Shown: in pieces, positions 17,537 to 26,060 of the stretch
Layout: each line of letters opens with the position of its first letter
Position numbering within the stretch: position 1 is the stretch's first letter
Assembly (NCBI GenBank): GCA_019359325.1
Contig: JAHHHN010000009.1
Location: 209,162-273,161, forward strand
From: Mojavia pulchra JT2-VF2
GTDB taxonomy: Bacteria > Cyanobacteriota > Cyanobacteriia > Cyanobacteriales > Nostocaceae
Length of the DNA stretch: 64,000 bases
Reading direction: 5' to 3'
Notes under the pieces: model-generated
What the model was told of the DNA's origin: nothing
Database searches by the model: none
Seen by the model: only the letters and a program-made list of their open reading frames with translations
Position numbers and translations under genes: made by a program

Positions 17537-19156
17537 TTATCGCGTCAAGCTTGGCTCAAGTTGACGATATTGTTCAACCATCAGTTCATCTCCTTTATGC
17601 AAATTTTTGATATAGGCATAATGCGAAGGCAACTCTTTTAAGAGGTTTTCTGTGGTAGCCTGCACAGACTTGAAAGTTATTTCTGCCTTTTCTATCGAGT
17701 CTGGTTTATGGTTTAAGATAGGCAAAACTGAATCGGGCAAGTAGTTTACTCCCGCTAAAATTGCCAAGTAATTACTATTAGTCCAGAACCTGTCAAAACC
17801 AGCATCAAAGTTCCGGTTATACCCATACTCGTCTGTGTAAGGAGTGTTAATAGGAGCTCCAGCCCGATAGATGTCTAAGAGGGTCTGCAACGATTCAGGG
17901 ATTTTGAGGTCGAACTTATTTGCCTTCCAGAATGGTGTGTCCTCACGAGAGGTGGTGCAGTAGTGCAGGACTATAAAATCCCTAACATCATCAATCATGT
18001 AAGCGATTCTTTCATTGAACTTGTTCCTCAAAGCAGGGTTCATACTCTTGTCAGGGAAGTACCTAATTAATTGCTTGAGAGCCGCGTAAATAAAGTAAAT
18101 CCCTGTTGACTCTAGCGGTTCAATAAACCCACTAGAGAGTCCGAGACTAACGCAGTTCTTCACCCAAGCTCGCTTAGTTCTGCCCACTCTCATTTTGAGG
18201 TGCTTGATTGGAACATCTTTGTCTTTAATACCGTGAAATCCTCTAAATTCTTGTTCAGCTTGTTCTGGAGAAATGAAGTTTTGGGAATAGACATAGCCTG
18301 TACCCAATCGCCCGTACTGTGGAATCTCCCATACCCAACCAGAACTGAGGGCGGTTGCTGTTGTGTAGGGTCTAAAATTATCATCATTGTCGTCCGTCGA
18401 TAGCGCTGTAGCCACAGCGCTATCGCACAAGAGATTATCTGAATAGGGCAAGAAAGGCTCTTTAAGCGCTTCATTAATCAACAGACCTCGGAAACCTGAG
18501 CAGTCCAAATATAAATCTGCGGTGTAAGTATTGCCTTTTTGGGTTTTCAAACAGCTAATGGCACCTGTATCGTCTAGGGCGACATCAACTACCTGATCAA
18601 TTACGCGCACCACCCCTCGTTTAGTCGCCCACTTAGTTAAGTACTGGGCAACTAAGCCTGCATCGAAATGGTATGCATAGTCAACGCTTGCACGTCCATC
18701 CAGAAATTTAGGAGATTTGTATTTTTCGCACAGTCTTTGGCTTGGGTAACAGCTATGGGCCATCGGACGTTCATATCCATTGAGCCGTTTTTTCAGCCAG
18801 TAATGCGTCAGTGGAACACCATCACATTCTTTGGCTTCCCCAAAGATGTGAAAAAATGTATTGTTTTTGGTTACGGAAGGCGGATAAGCCCAATTAACGT
18901 ACTTAATACCTATCTTAAATGTCGCCGTACATTCTGGCATCCATTCGGATTCTGAAAGCCCCAGAAAATCAAAGAAATCCGTTCGTATACTCGGTACGGT
19001 TGCTTCTCCTACACCTACTGTGGGAATTCGATCCGACTCAATAAGGGTGATATTAACGCTTCCTTGCAATGTTTTTGTCAGATAGGATGCTGCCATCCAG
19101 CCGGTTGTACCACCACCTACAATGATGATGTTTTGAATCTTGTTATTTGAATCCAT
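17537..19156 (-). CDS. Flavin-dependent tryptophan halogenase (RebH/Thal type)
   Basis: It chlorinates or brominates the indole ring of free tryptophan using FADH2, O2 and halide. The FAD site GGGTTGWMAASYL is at residues 14-26; the catalytic lysine is Lys81 in TFKIGIKY; the halogenase motif reads GWVWEIP; and the EPLESTGIYF segment carries the acidic active-site residue. The 539 aa length matches RebH (530) better than PyrH (511). It also shares with RebH the segments THYWL, YRAG, and FWTNSNYLAILAG, which suggests a 7- or 6-halogenase over a 5-halogenase. Regiochemistry cannot be settled by reading. AGGAG precedes the ATG. It follows trpEG, so substrate and halogenation are coupled in one transcript direction. 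Confidence 0.93.
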   Translation of the reverse strand: MDSNNKIQNIIIVGGGTTGWMAASYLTKTLQGSVNITLIESDRIPTVGVGEATVPSIRTDFFDFLGLSESEWMPECTATFKIGIKYVNWAYPPSVTKNNTFFHIFGEAKECDGVPLTHYWLKKRLNGYERPMAHSCYPSQRLCEKYKSPKFLDGRASVDYAYHFDAGLVAQYLTKWATKRGVVRVIDQVVDVALDDTGAISCLKTQKGNTYTADLYLDCSGFRGLLINEALKEPFLPYSDNLLCDSAVATALSTDDNDDNFRPYTTATALSSGWVWEIPQYGRLGTGYVYSQNFISPEQAEQEFRGFHGIKDKDVPIKHLKMRVGRTKRAWVKNCVSLGLSSGFIEPLESTGIYFIYAALKQLIRYFPDKSMNPALRNKFNERIAYMIDDVRDFIVLHYCTTSREDTPFWKANKFDLKIPESLQTLLDIYRAGAPINTPYTDEYGYNRNFDAGFDRFWTNSNYLAILAGVNYLPDSVLPILNHKPDSIEKAEITFKSVQATTENLLKELPSHYAYIKNLHKGDELMVEQYRQLEPSLTR

Positions 19157-19311
19157 GATGTCTCTCCTAGATTTTGATTGGAAATTTTTGGCAGTTAAAG
19201 TGAAAAAGTGGAGTTAAGCGTTTAGTACTGGACAGCCTGATGTCGTGTTCAAACTGATAGGAAACTAGGCTTACGAAGCAAAAAAATTGCGTTAGCTTGG
19301 GATGATGAATT

Positions 19312-21603
19312 TCAATGGTGTCCAGCTTTTGTCGTATCGGCTGTAGTCAATCTAATCGATGTCTGTTCATGGCTAGTTTCCATGAAAGGAGAAAGTTTAT
19401 TTATATAGGAGAACTGAGCCGGGCTAGTTTTGGCGTATGCAAGGATGACGTTCTTAATAATCGCTAGACCAACTTCTCCAGCCAGACTCATAATTGATTC
19501 TGGATGAAACTGAACGGCGGCAATTGGTAATGTCTGATGCTCGATACCCATAATCACGCCATCATCCGAAATGGCTGTAACTTTGAGTTCTTTAGGCATG
19601 TTTTCAGGTCGAGCAAACAACGAGTGATATCTGCCAACCTCGAACGATCGCGGCAAGTCTTTAAAAACGGCAGAGTCGGAAGCCACAACACAAACACGAG
19701 ATATTTTTCCGTGTTGGGGATAGCTGAGAACTCCCAACTCACCCCCGAAAGCTTCAACAATTGACTGTAATCCCAAACACACACCAAAAATGGGGATTTG
19801 CCGTCTTGTGCAAACTGTAATCGTTTCTGCCACATGAAAGTCACTTGGTTTTCCTGGCCCTGGAGATAGAACCACAAGATCTGGAGATTCTGCATCAAAG
19901 ACTGATTCCGAAAAACCATGACGCAGTGTTGTGACTGTAGCACCAGTTTGACGGATGTAGTTTGCTAGTGTGTGAACAAATGAGTCTTCATAGTCAATGA
20001 GTAAGACATGCTTGCCTGGTTGAGTGCTAGCTTGATGATGGTCAAAATTTGAGTTGCTTGAGACATCAGTACTCGTCTGCTTCGCCTGATAAAGTGTTTG
20101 AAGGAGGGCAGCAGCTTTGGTAATAGTTTCCTGGGCTTCGGCTTCTGGAATTGAGTCATAAAGAACTGTCGCACCCACTCTTACTTCTGCGATCGTGTCC
20201 ACAAGCTGGATAGTCCGTAGAATTAAACCCGTGTTTAGGTGACCTTTGAAGGTTAAGTACCCAACCGCTCCACCATACCAACGCCGAGGGCTACGCTCGT
20301 GCTGTTCGATAAACTGTATTGCTGCCCGTTTTGGTGCTCCTGTGACTGTGACTGCCCAAAGATGGGTAAGAAATGCATCCAAAGCATCAAACTCAGGTCG
20401 CAGTAAGCCTTCAACATGGTCTACGGTATGGATTAGATGACTGTACAACTCAATTTGGCGGCGACCAATCACTCGTACTGACCCAGGCTCACAAATCCGG
20501 GATTTATCGTTGCGGTCAACATCAGTACACATGGTTAACTCAGCTTCATCCTTGCGTGAGTTAAGAAGCTGAAGGATTTGAGTGGCATCATCGATCGCAT
20601 CTTTTCCTCGCCTAATCGTACCACTAATTGGGCAAGTTTCAACGCGTTTACCTTCTACCCTGACAAACATTTCTGGGGATGCACCAATAAGATACTCTCC
20701 ACCCAAATTAAAGATGAATCCATAGGGACTGGGATTAATCTGCTGTAGGGTTCGGAACAGTTCTGCTGGAGATTTTTCGCAGGCTTTAAAGAAGCTTTGA
20801 CTGGGAACAACCTCAAATAAATCGCCCCGACGGAAGTAATCGAGTGCTTTCTCAACTTGAAGAGTATACTCATCAGTTGCATGGTCAGACGCTTGAGTAG
20901 GGGTACGACGTTTACCTTTGTAATTAATCTTTTCACAGCTATTGGATAAACCCCTAGTGCTACCATGCTCAGTCTCGAATTCATACTGCACACGAATTGC
21001 ACGTTGCAGATAGTAGTCAACAATTACTAGTTCATCAGGTAAATATAACAACAAATCTCGCTGTTCTGTAGAACGTGGGAGCAGCTTTGGCATTGGCTCA
21101 AACTGAAAAACTAAGTCGTAGCCAAATGCACCGTACAGTCCCAGGTGGTTATCTTCAGAACTCTCGAAAGTATGTAGAATTTCACGAACAACACTAAACA
21201 CAGATGGTTGTTTGCTTCGTTCTTCTTCAGAAAAGAAACGTTCTTTTGGCCGGACAGAGCCAGTTATACTACCCTCCTGCCAATTGAGTGCCTGAAGTTG
21301 CGGTTGCTTGTATAAACGCTCTGCTAAATAAGTTAACAGCATCATACCCCGCTCGTTATGTGCTGTGAGTGTGAAAGAGTTCTCACAAGTAACCAGTTCT
21401 AGGGGTGGATTAATAAAGCCGATCGCCCATCTCTTGTATCGTCCTGGATATTCGTAACTGCTTGCAAGTAATCCTCCACGCTGAGTATCAATATGTAACA
21501 AAACCTCTTCAATAGCTGTTGCCATCGAAGTCTCTGTTACAGTGCGAGATACACAAACTCCACCTTTAGTTATGTAGCAATGACTATCAAAATTCATTAG
21601 CAA
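19312..21603 (-). CDS. trpE(G): Anthranilate synthase, fused TrpE-TrpG
   Basis: It converts chorismate and glutamine to anthranilate. The TrpE half (about 1-520) shows LLASSYEYPGRYKRW, FEVVPSQSF, CPISGTIRRG, ELTMCTDVDRNDKSR, LWAVTVTGAPKRAA and GGAVGYL. The TrpG half (about 555-745) shows LLIDYEDSFVHTLANY, LSPGPGKPSDF, the catalytic Cys in FGVCLGLQ, and AVQFHPESIMS. The fused single-chain form occurs in some cyanobacteria and rhizobia, often as a second copy in secondary metabolism. It heads the trp supply genes, directly upstream of the halogenase and downstream of DAHP synthase. Feedback sensitivity cannot be judged. Confidence 0.96.
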   Translation of the reverse strand: MLMNFDSHCYITKGGVCVSRTVTETSMATAIEEVLLHIDTQRGGLLASSYEYPGRYKRWAIGFINPPLELVTCENSFTLTAHNERGMMLLTYLAERLYKQPQLQALNWQEGSITGSVRPKERFFSEEERSKQPSVFSVVREILHTFESSEDNHLGLYGAFGYDLVFQFEPMPKLLPRSTEQRDLLLYLPDELVIVDYYLQRAIRVQYEFETEHGSTRGLSNSCEKINYKGKRRTPTQASDHATDEYTLQVEKALDYFRRGDLFEVVPSQSFFKACEKSPAELFRTLQQINPSPYGFIFNLGGEYLIGASPEMFVRVEGKRVETCPISGTIRRGKDAIDDATQILQLLNSRKDEAELTMCTDVDRNDKSRICEPGSVRVIGRRQIELYSHLIHTVDHVEGLLRPEFDALDAFLTHLWAVTVTGAPKRAAIQFIEQHERSPRRWYGGAVGYLTFKGHLNTGLILRTIQLVDTIAEVRVGATVLYDSIPEAEAQETITKAAALLQTLYQAKQTSTDVSSNSNFDHHQASTQPGKHVLLIDYEDSFVHTLANYIRQTGATVTTLRHGFSESVFDAESPDLVVLSPGPGKPSDFHVAETITVCTRRQIPIFGVCLGLQSIVEAFGGELGVLSYPQHGKISRVCVVASDSAVFKDLPRSFEVGRYHSLFARPENMPKELKVTAISDDGVIMGIEHQTLPIAAVQFHPESIMSLAGEVGLAIIKNVILAYAKTSPAQFSYINKLSPFMETSHEQTSIRLTTADTTKAGHH

Positions 21604-21715
21604 TTTGTCTCCAACTGCTTTAAAGAAATTTTTACAGGGGTGATTTGCTCACAAAGTCATTTGCAAAATATAAATGCGAGCGATTTAGTTGATGAGATTG
21701 GAACATACAATCCAA

Positions 21716-22825
21716 CTATGGATTTGCTGAACTGCTTGTGCTTAACTGTCTGTGCGAGCCTAAAGGTACTGTTGATAAAGGATATTCTTGAGGCCAACGA
21801 CAAACAGCTTGACCGATAATAGCTATCTGTTTCATAAATTCCTCATATTGCTGCAAGGAGAGGGACTGAGAACCATCAGAAAGAGCCTTTTTCGGATTTG
21901 GGTGAACCTCAATCATCAGGGAATCTGCTCCAGCAACGATCGCCGCTTTAGCCATTGTTGGGACGTACTCTGCCAGACCCGTACCGTGGCTAGGATCGAC
22001 CATAATCGGTAAATGAGTTAGCGATCGCAGAACAGGTACAGCAGTAAGATCGAGTGTATTACGCGTATATTGTCGATCAAAGGTGCGAATCCCCCGTTCG
22101 CACAGAATCACGTTTGGGTTACCTGCTGCCAGAATGTACTCAGCCGCCATCAACCACTCTTCAATTGTTGCGGACAGACCTCGCTTCAGCACAACTGGCT
22201 TATTTATTGCCCCTACTCGTTTCAACAATGAAAAATTTTGCATATTGCGGGCACCGATTTGGATAATGTCTGCAACCTCTGCCACTTTCTCAAGATCAGC
22301 TGTATCCATGACTTCAGTTACAATACCCAAACCTGTAGCCTGACGTGCTGTTGCCAGCAAGTCTAAAGCTGGCGCACCGTGTCCTTGGAAAGCATAAGGA
22401 GAGGTTCGGGGCTTATAGGCTCCTCCTCGCAAAAACTTAGCACCAGCCGCTTTGACGAGTTGAGCTGTCTCCACAATCATTTCTTCATTTTCTACTGAGC
22501 ATGGCCCAGCGATGGAAACTATCGGATAATTTTGACCAAATGTTACCAATCCATTAGGCGTTGATACAATTACCGAACTCGGCTCTCCATGACGAAATTC
22601 TAGACTCGCTCGTTTATAAGGCTTATTTACCCGGATAACTTTCTCAATAAAAGGACTTAGTTGTTGGATTTGTTGAGGATTGAGAGCAGCTGTATCACCT
22701 ATTAAACCAATTGCAACTTGGTGTTTGCCAACAATTGGTTCTGGTATGACATTCCAGCTACGTAATTCTTGACAAGTTCGTTCAATTTCTAAGGTAAGAG
22801 TACCAGGCTTGATGACTACAATCAT
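21716..22825 (-). CDS. aroF: 3-deoxy-7-phosphoheptulonate (DAHP) synthase, type I-beta with N-terminal regulatory domain
   Basis: First step of the shikimate pathway: PEP plus erythrose 4-phosphate. The N-terminal 70 residues (MIVVIKPGTLTLEIERTCQEL) form the ferredoxin-like domain that carries allosteric control in Thermotoga-type enzymes. The barrel follows: IAGPCSVENEEM, LRGGAYKPRTSPYAFQG, GARNMQNFSLLK, KPVVLKRGLSAT, CERGIRTF, and DPSHGTG. It lies immediately upstream of trpEG, so entry to the aromatic pathway and its tryptophan branch are transcribed together. Confidence 0.95.
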   Translation of the reverse strand: MIVVIKPGTLTLEIERTCQELRSWNVIPEPIVGKHQVAIGLIGDTAALNPQQIQQLSPFIEKVIRVNKPYKRASLEFRHGEPSSVIVSTPNGLVTFGQNYPIVSIAGPCSVENEEMIVETAQLVKAAGAKFLRGGAYKPRTSPYAFQGHGAPALDLLATARQATGLGIVTEVMDTADLEKVAEVADIIQIGARNMQNFSLLKRVGAINKPVVLKRGLSATIEEWLMAAEYILAAGNPNVILCERGIRTFDRQYTRNTLDLTAVPVLRSLTHLPIMVDPSHGTGLAEYVPTMAKAAIVAGADSLMIEVHPNPKKALSDGSQSLSLQQYEEFMKQIAIIGQAVCRWPQEYPLSTVPLGSHRQLSTSSSANP

Positions 22826-22904
22826 GGTTTAAATTCCCGTTCAAATGATAATTAGCTTGATGTGGTTCTCGGCTTAACCGATGGTAGAAGTGGAATTGTA
22901 AGGA

Positions 22905-24008
22905 TTACTTCCTTGCAACCATACAAGTTACCACTGGGTAATCTGGATGAAAATTATCTAGCTCATGAGACAATAATTCTTCTGCTGAAATTGCCATAAA
23001 ACTAGCTACAACTGTTAAAGGATTGCCGTAAACATATAACTTTTGTTGGGAAAAATCTTGAAATAACTGTTTCATTCCATCTGGAAGTGGTCGCCAATAA
23101 TCTCCAGGCATATCATGCAATCTTTGGGCGCTCGGAACCAAGCAAAAACATTGGCCACCCACTTTCAACCAACTGTAAATATTGTGGATAACTACCCAAG
23201 GATTATGACAGTGTTCCAACACATTAAAAACTACTATTGCGTCTAGAGATTCTGGCGCGATCGCCGCTAAGTCGTGAACATCTCCTACCTGGGTAACTCC
23301 TGGTCTGGGTGCTACATCCAAAGTTTGATATTCTGTGACATGAGAAAATTGATAAAGTTCTCGATTTTCCACGATTCCCCCCAGTTCCAACACGGTTCCT
23401 GCAACTTGGTGTCGAATCTCTCTAATAAATTGACCTAAATAATATCGATCAATAGGAGTTCCTCTGGTAAATCCGAACACAGGACATAAAGGAGAATTCC
23501 GCCTCAAATCACCCCATTCTAAAGTATTTACAGCTGGGGAGAGCAGACCGAGCGTTGCAAGATATTCTACTGATTGGTTAAAAGCTTCAAAACTGCTAAT
23601 TTCTTCATCTGCTGCAAAAGTTTCTTGAGCAAATAGACAACGCATTACTTGGCAAGTCTCTTTACTAATTGTATCTAAATCGTATTGTTTTTCTGGATTT
23701 AAAATATTAATAAATCCTTGCTCAACAACCTTCAATGTTTTGTTAGCAACTGCAACGATGAAATCACCTGATTTTTTGTATATTTCTCTACATTTTTGTA
23801 ATACACTCTGAGAAACAGGTAAATAATTAATTTCTTGAAAGTGTTGATATGCTGCTTCTAAAGATTTTTCATGAATAAAAATTTCTAGAATGATTAGCAA
23901 TTTTTTTTTGTCAATAACCTGGGTTTTATTTTGATTCCAGTCAAATACTGCCCAAACTTGATAATCTTTAACTGTCAAAAATGCACTAGCCACATAAAAA
24001 TTTCTCAT
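22905..24008 (-). CDS. Class I SAM-dependent methyltransferase with unknown N-terminal domain
   Basis: The C-terminal half (about residues 195-365) is a methyltransferase fold: VLELGGIVENREL (SAM loop in degenerate form), a conserved acidic VGDVHDLAAI, VFNVLEHCHNPW, then WLKVGGQCFCLVPSAQ. The N-terminal 190 residues are predicted soluble, match nothing I recognise, and may bind the acceptor. GAGGA precedes the ATG. It lies 79 bases upstream of aroF, at the join between tailoring and supply genes. Its acceptor is unknown: O-, N- or C-methylation cannot be told. Compared with the other two methyltransferases here it is a different family. Confidence 0.75.
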   Translation of the reverse strand: MRNFYVASAFLTVKDYQVWAVFDWNQNKTQVIDKKKLLIILEIFIHEKSLEAAYQHFQEINYLPVSQSVLQKCREIYKKSGDFIVAVANKTLKVVEQGFINILNPEKQYDLDTISKETCQVMRCLFAQETFAADEEISSFEAFNQSVEYLATLGLLSPAVNTLEWGDLRRNSPLCPVFGFTRGTPIDRYYLGQFIREIRHQVAGTVLELGGIVENRELYQFSHVTEYQTLDVAPRPGVTQVGDVHDLAAIAPESLDAIVVFNVLEHCHNPWVVIHNIYSWLKVGGQCFCLVPSAQRLHDMPGDYWRPLPDGMKQLFQDFSQQKLYVYGNPLTVVASFMAISAEELLSHELDNFHPDYPVVTCMVARK

Positions 24009-24386
24009 GATGATTATTCCTCAAGAATATCTAAAGAAAGCTCTAGAGTTCCTATTAAATTTATGAAAAAATTCTGTACAACTGTATCTCCTTTATAAAC
24101 TGTTAAGAGTTTTCTGCCCCCTACTCTATGAGTAAGTCTAAAAATTAAATTAAATTCCTATATTTTATTAAAAGTCTTTTTATAGCGGTTCCCATCCTGG
24201 TGAGGTATGTTTTCAAAGCTACTAACCTTATTAAACAAGATTTGGGTGTACCTCAGTTGCTTAGGAAACGCTATATTAGATAGATTTCTAAAAAATAGAA
24301 ATTTAAAAAACTACACCATTAAGATTAACAGAGATAATTTTATCTCTTTTCAACATTAGCCTTTTGTACGAGCCGCTTGTCAGTTG
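24009..24386. other. Gene-free stretch with dispersed repeat, copy 2
   Basis: A 378-base A/T-rich gap inside the biosynthetic locus. At 24247-24275 it carries GTACCTCAG...TAGGAAACGCTATA, shared with 547-575. This gap may hold a promoter for the aroF-trp segment, but no clear element was recognised. Confidence 0.4.
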
Positions 24387-24635
24387 TTATTCAAGTGCTT
24401 GACGAGAAACTAGTTTTTCAAAATTTGCTTGGGTTTGATGGAGCAATTGTTCGCGGCTAGTTACCGTCGTTTGGTTAAGATGGGGAACCAAATTCCGAGC
24501 TTGTAACGCCATATGAAGCTGAAGATGAGCCACGTACTCACTCAAATTTTTACTACTTAATCGCTTGGTATTCTCTTCATTTGCATTGCCATAGCATTCT
24601 GCTTGGTCATTGAGCAAAGAGGATGAATTTAACAT
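24387..24635 (-). CDS. Small hypothetical protein, coupled to the O-methyltransferase
   Basis: An 82-residue protein beginning MLNSSSLLNDQAECYG. The start at 24635 lies 10 bases after the methyltransferase stop and has GAGG nine bases upstream, so translation is probably coupled. A longer frame reaches back into the methyltransferase to 24767, but is less likely. The middle is helical with several His (EYVAHLQLHMALQARNLVPHLNQ). No family is recognised and it has no signal peptide. It may be a small accessory protein of the pathway. Confidence 0.5.
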   Translation of the reverse strand: MLNSSSLLNDQAECYGNANEENTKRLSSKNLSEYVAHLQLHMALQARNLVPHLNQTTVTSREQLLHQTQANFEKLVSRQALE

Positions 24636-24645
24636 TGAAAATGCC

Positions 24646-25695
24646 TCATATTTTAACGCCTTCAATGATGCTGCATGATGACTTAGTTGATATAATTTTT
24701 GTGAGATGAAAGCCTGCCTCAGTAAATAGTTTTTGAAACTCATCGGCAGTGCGTTCGCGTCCGCCATTTGTCCCTATCAGCATTTGCAAATCCATTAACT
24801 TAACACTAAAATATCGCTCATTTCCAGGGGGAACTACTGGGTCAATCACCAGCAGCTTTCCATTTGTTGGCATTGCGTGGTAGCAGTTCTGAAGAATCTG
24901 ATTGGCGCGATTATCATCCCAATTATGAATAGTTGATTTCAGAATATAAGTGTCCCCCCCGCCTGGCACAGATTTAAAAAAGTCTCCGCCTACTAGTTGA
25001 TAGCGTCCTGTCAGTTCTTCTTTTTGCAAATAATCGGTTTTCTTGGCGCGTTCGATTACAGTTGGCAAGTCGAAGAGAATGCCGGTTAGATTGGGATTGG
25101 CCTTGAGGATAGCAGCAAGTAAAGTTCCATATCCGCCAGCAACATCAACTAACTTAGAAATCGAGGAAAAATCATAGGCATCTAAGATGGCATCGTTAAT
25201 GATTGCAGAATGATGAGTCATTGCTTCATAATAGTTCCTGCCAAGTTCAGGATGTTCAACAAAATAGTCAAACATACTCATCCCAAACTGATGCTCAAAT
25301 GCAGGAACACCTGTCTTAATAGCATTGAACAAATTTCCTAAGCATTGCCAGTTCCAATCCTCACCCATTGCTAGTGCCATAGAACGCATTGAACCAGGAG
25401 CATCTTTCTGAAGACATATTGCCAGTGGTGTCAGTTCAAAGTAGCGATCGCCTACTTCAATAAATATGTTGACAGTTGCTAAAGCACGCAATAATCGATA
25501 CAAAAATTGAGCATCAACTTCAGTAGATTTTGCTAGGTCGTCACTGCTTTTTGCACCATCTTTAAGTAAATCAGCAACACCAAGTTTAGCTGCTACATAA
25601 ATTGCTTGACTTACATACATACCACTCAGTAGCTGTATTAGTTTGTCAAAAAGTTCCAGAGCATTGTTTTGATTGGAACTGGCTGTTTGAGACAT
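24646..25695 (-). CDS. SAM-dependent O-methyltransferase (COMT/HIOMT-like)
   Basis: A 349-residue enzyme with the two-domain layout of the plant-caffeate/hydroxyindole O-methyltransferase superfamily. An N-terminal dimerisation winged helix (AAKLGVADLL, DAQFLYRLLRALATV) precedes the SAM loop VDVAGGYG at residues 183-190. The catalytic base is His257 in STIHNWDD. AGGAG precedes the ATG. The substrate is normally a hydroxyl group on an aromatic or small metabolite. In this locus a hydroxylated indole is the likely acceptor, but that is inference. In similar natural product clusters members also act on sugars. Confidence 0.88.
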   Translation of the reverse strand: MSQTASSNQNNALELFDKLIQLLSGMYVSQAIYVAAKLGVADLLKDGAKSSDDLAKSTEVDAQFLYRLLRALATVNIFIEVGDRYFELTPLAICLQKDAPGSMRSMALAMGEDWNWQCLGNLFNAIKTGVPAFEHQFGMSMFDYFVEHPELGRNYYEAMTHHSAIINDAILDAYDFSSISKLVDVAGGYGTLLAAILKANPNLTGILFDLPTVIERAKKTDYLQKEELTGRYQLVGGDFFKSVPGGGDTYILKSTIHNWDDNRANQILQNCYHAMPTNGKLLVIDPVVPPGNERYFSVKLMDLQMLIGTNGGRERTADEFQKLFTEAGFHLTKIISTKSSCSIIEGVKI

Positions 25696-26060
25696 ACATT
25701 TTTTCTCCTAAATTGCTTGATTTAGACACAATACGGTTCAGTTAAGGACAGAACTTACTCAAAAGAAAGAACGAACCACAAAGGGCGCAAAGGACACGTA
25801 GACACGAAGTGGCTTCCCGAAGGGTAGGAATAAGGGCGTTGCTGAATCAGAATATGAAATACCTAAGTTCAATGCATTTTTCTTGTAAGAGTCTTGAGTT
25901 AGTATCCGCTGGATGGCAGTTTGTAGCTTGGAGACGCTCAAGCGAGAATAAGGTATTACCTCTGCAATACCTTTCCAAGCCAGACGTGCTGCCACTCCGG
26001 GCTGTTCGTAGGCTAGAGTAGGCTAGACAACTTCCACTTTTGGCGATATTCGTTTATCGC
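25696..26060. other. Gene-free stretch between P450 and O-methyltransferase genes
   Basis: The 365-base gap holds the second exact copy of the 17-base motif CAATACGGTTCAGTTAA (25729-25745) and the cyanobacterial repeat CGAAGTGGCTTCCCGAAGGG. The short ORF it contains (25759-25995) is made of such repeats and is not credible. Confidence 0.45.
25729..25745. repeat. 17-base dispersed motif, copy B
   Basis: It is an exact second copy of CAATACGGTTCAGTTAA (first copy at 13699-13715). It lies about 35 bases upstream of the O-methyltransferase start, so it may be within its promoter or leader. Confidence 0.5.

Noticed and set aside
19537..20564. Several plus-strand ORFs of 60-130 residues over trpEG
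   Set aside because: They are antisense shadows with no ribosome site or family features; trpEG is intact on the other strand.
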